Position numbers and translations under genes: made by a program. Below, in pieces: positions 33,712 to 35,351 of a DNA stretch of 35,351 bases. The number at the start of each line of letters is the position of its first letter. Position 1 is the first letter of the stretch. This DNA comes from Pseudomonadota bacterium (GTDB taxonomy: Bacteria; Pseudomonadota; Alphaproteobacteria; Micropepsales; Micropepsaceae). Under the pieces are notes generated by a model that saw only the letters and a list, made by a program, of their open reading frames with translations, was not told the origin of the DNA and did no database searches. The stretch spans positions 1 through 35,351 of the forward strand of contig JAJZDZ010000028.1 in NCBI GenBank assembly GCA_021851325.1, in the 5' to 3' direction.

Positions 33712-35351
33712 ATGAGTGCGGGCTCGCCGCCCATGACGCCCGTTTCTGACGGCCCCGAACGCTGGCTTGTCCTGGTTTCGGTGGTGGAAAAACTCTCCGC
33801 CGCCCAAAGCCTTCGGGAAGTGATCCAGGTCGTCCGTGACACCGCCCGGGACCTGTCCGGTGCAGATGGTGTAACTTTTGTCCTCAGGGATGAAGACTTT
33901 TGTCACTATGTCGAGGAGGATGCGATTGGACCGCTGTGGAAGGGCAAACGCTTCCCACTGGGTGCCTGCATTTCCGGCTGGTGTATGCTGAACGGCAAAA
34001 CCGCCGCCATTCCTGATATCTACGCCGATCCACGCATTCCCCACGACGCCTACCGCCCGACATTCGTGAAAAGCCTGGTGATGGCGCCAGTGCACGCCGG
34101 AAATTCGGTCGCCGCGATTGGCTCCTACTGGAGCGAATGCCGGCAATTCAGTGATGGCGAAATAGCCCTCCTCGAAGGACTGGCGCGCTCGACGGCCGCT
34201 GCGATCTCGGCCATCCAGGCCCGTGACACGCTACGTGCCAGCGAGGAACGACTTCGTCTGGCGCTGGCCGCTGGCCACCTGGGTGACTTTGAACTCGACC
34301 TGGCCACCAACACCCTGACTGCCTCGGAAACCTGCAAGGAAGCGTTTGGGCTGAACGCCCACGATCACTGCTCCTACATGGACCTCATTGCCATGGTTCA
34401 TCCGGAGGACCGCCATCACGTCGAAAAGGCTTTCGAGGAGGCCTGGGAAGGCTCCGCCGATCTCAATATCGAGTTCCGCGTTACGCGGGCCGACCAGAGC
34501 ACCGGCTGGGTTCATATGCGTGGCCGCCTGATCAGCGACAGCGACGCGGCGATTTCACGCCTTACCGGTGTTTCCTTCAACAGTACGGCCTGGTGGCTAA
34601 CCCAGGAGCGTATCGATCGGCTGCAGTCCGAGCTTGCCCATGTTGGCCGGCTGAGCGAACTCAGCCAGATGAGCTCGAGCTTTGCACACGAACTGGTACA
34701 GCCGCTTGCAGCGGCGAGTAATTATCTCGGTGCCGCAAGACGCTTTCTGAGCCCCGACAACGCAGTGCCCGAAAAAGCCTATGACATGGTGACGAAGGCC
34801 GAGTCTCAGATTTCACGCACCAAACAGACGATCCAGCAGATTCGCGGCTTTGCCCGTAAAGCCGATCCCGTACGCAGCATCGAGGACCTTGTCCCGCTGA
34901 TCGAGGAAACCGTCGAAATCGCACGTACGGGCTGGAAGTACCGGAATATGGACTTGACGCTCACCATCGAGAGCAACATGCCAGCGGTCGCGGTCGACAA
35001 GATCCAGATCCAGCAGGTGCTGCTCAACCTTATCCGTAATGGATTCGAGGCCATGGAAGAGGCGGAACGCCAGGAACTCATCGTGTCCGCCAGGCGGGTG
35101 GATGATGGACGCATGGTTGAACTCAGTGTCACGGATAGTGGTCCGGGCCTTGCCCCGGAAATCATGGCAAATCTCTTCAAGCCCTTCCACACCACAAAGG
35201 AGCACGGCATGGGGGTCGGGCTCTCCATTTGCCGGCACATCGTCGAAGGTCATGGTGGGAGAATCTGGGTGGATGGTGGAGGCAAGCGCGGTGCACGGTT
35301 CTCATTCACGGTGCCAACCGAGGTCGCAGAGCCAAGAACGCGCCAAGGCGA
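33712..35351 (+). CDS. GAF-PAS sensor histidine kinase, FixL/NtrB-like (3' end beyond window)
   Basis: I translated 546 codons from the ATG at 33712, which follows AAAAGGAC; no stop occurs before the window edge. A GAF domain (about 20-170, with LGACISGWCMLNGKTAAIPDI) is followed by a PAS domain with PAC part (about 176-290), then a dimerisation helix with phosphorylated H326 in SSFAHELVQPLAA. The kinase domain carries the N-box N443 (LLNLIRNGFEAM), D475 in TDSGPGL, the FKPFHTTK stretch (489-496) and the G-box GMGVGLSI (499-506). The H-box and the short loop before GMGVGL are of the FixL/NtrB type. There is no transmembrane helix, so it senses an internal signal. I see no heme-binding His typical of FixL PAS, so an oxygen role is not shown. 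The end of the kinase domain is reached, so little is missing. Its partner regulator probably lies downstream. Confidence 0.9.
   Translation, partial: MSAGSPPMTPVSDGPERWLVLVSVVEKLSAAQSLREVIQVVRDTARDLSGADGVTFVLRDEDFCHYVEEDAIGPLWKGKRFPLGACISGWCMLNGKTAAIPDIYADPRIPHDAYRPTFVKSLVMAPVHAGNSVAAIGSYWSECRQFSDGEIALLEGLARSTAAAISAIQARDTLRASEERLRLALAAGHLGDFELDLATNTLTASETCKEAFGLNAHDHCSYMDLIAMVHPEDRHHVEKAFEEAWEGSADLNIEFRVTRADQSTGWVHMRGRLISDSDAAISRLTGVSFNSTAWWLTQERIDRLQSELAHVGRLSELSQMSSSFAHELVQPLAAASNYLGAARRFLSPDNAVPEKAYDMVTKAESQISRTKQTIQQIRGFARKADPVRSIEDLVPLIEETVEIARTGWKYRNMDLTLTIESNMPAVAVDKIQIQQVLLNLIRNGFEAMEEAERQELIVSARRVDDGRMVELSVTDSGPGLAPEIMANLFKPFHTTKEHGMGVGLSICRHIVEGHGGRIWVDGGGKRGARFSFTVPTEVAEPRTRQG

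Noticed and set aside
1..35351. Mobile element, prophage, CRISPR or defence system
   Set aside because: No transposase, integrase, terminal inverted repeats, tRNA attachment site, regular spacer array or nuclease gene was seen anywhere in the window.

Overview
The window reads as one contiguous piece of a GC-rich proteobacterial chromosome, most likely alphaproteobacterial. Support comes from a CheY with the SDWNMEPMTG signature, a CheA carrying a C-terminal receiver, a CheY followed by a CheZ-like gene, and a TonB-dependent receptor whose TonB box (PIEEVVITAERR) is of the kind common in sphingomonads and relatives. This placement rests on family recognition, not on a marker gene. I found no rRNA, tRNA, CRISPR array, transposase or integrase.

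Region 1 (1-8426, minus strand) is a complete-looking chemotaxis operon read right to left: soluble triple-PAS receptor, cheW, hybrid cheA, cheY, cheB, cheR, a second cheY, and a cheZ-like gene cut by the window edge. From cheA onward every junction is a 4-base ATGA overlap. A good match to the flagellar sigma-28 promoter lies upstream of the receptor gene, which would tie the operon to flagellar gene expression.

Region 2 (8809-15635) is a loose accessory set. On the minus strand are an exported HExxH metallopeptidase-like protein, an HSL-type alpha/beta hydrolase and a radical SAM enzyme with the full cysteine pattern of anaerobic sulfatase-maturating enzymes. On the plus strand are a PAPS-dependent sulfotransferase and a PLP aminotransferase. 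No sulfatase is present.

Region 3 (about 16071-17270) holds two tandem copies of one transcription unit encoding a 71-residue exported Lys/Ala/Met-rich basic protein. Each copy has its own leader and strong intrinsic terminator, and the 3' untranslated regions are identical for 99 bases.

Region 4 (17920-30351) runs TonB-dependent receptor, acyl-CoA ligase, a small conserved protein on the opposite strand, a YbhF-YbhS-YbhR-type ABC exporter without its usual YbhG adaptor, and a D-aminoacylase-type amidohydrolase. A YtcJ-type amidohydrolase then points back toward it. These could form an uptake, deacylation and acyl-activation route for N-acylated compounds, but that is inference from content and order.

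Region 5 (30475-35351) has a FAD-linked D-2-hydroxyacid dehydrogenase, a lipoprotein copper nitrite reductase of the AniA class, and a divergently transcribed GAF-PAS histidine kinase that runs off the window. The reductase suggests that the organism uses nitrite when oxygen is low, which would also suit an oxygen-sensitive sulfatase-maturating enzyme.
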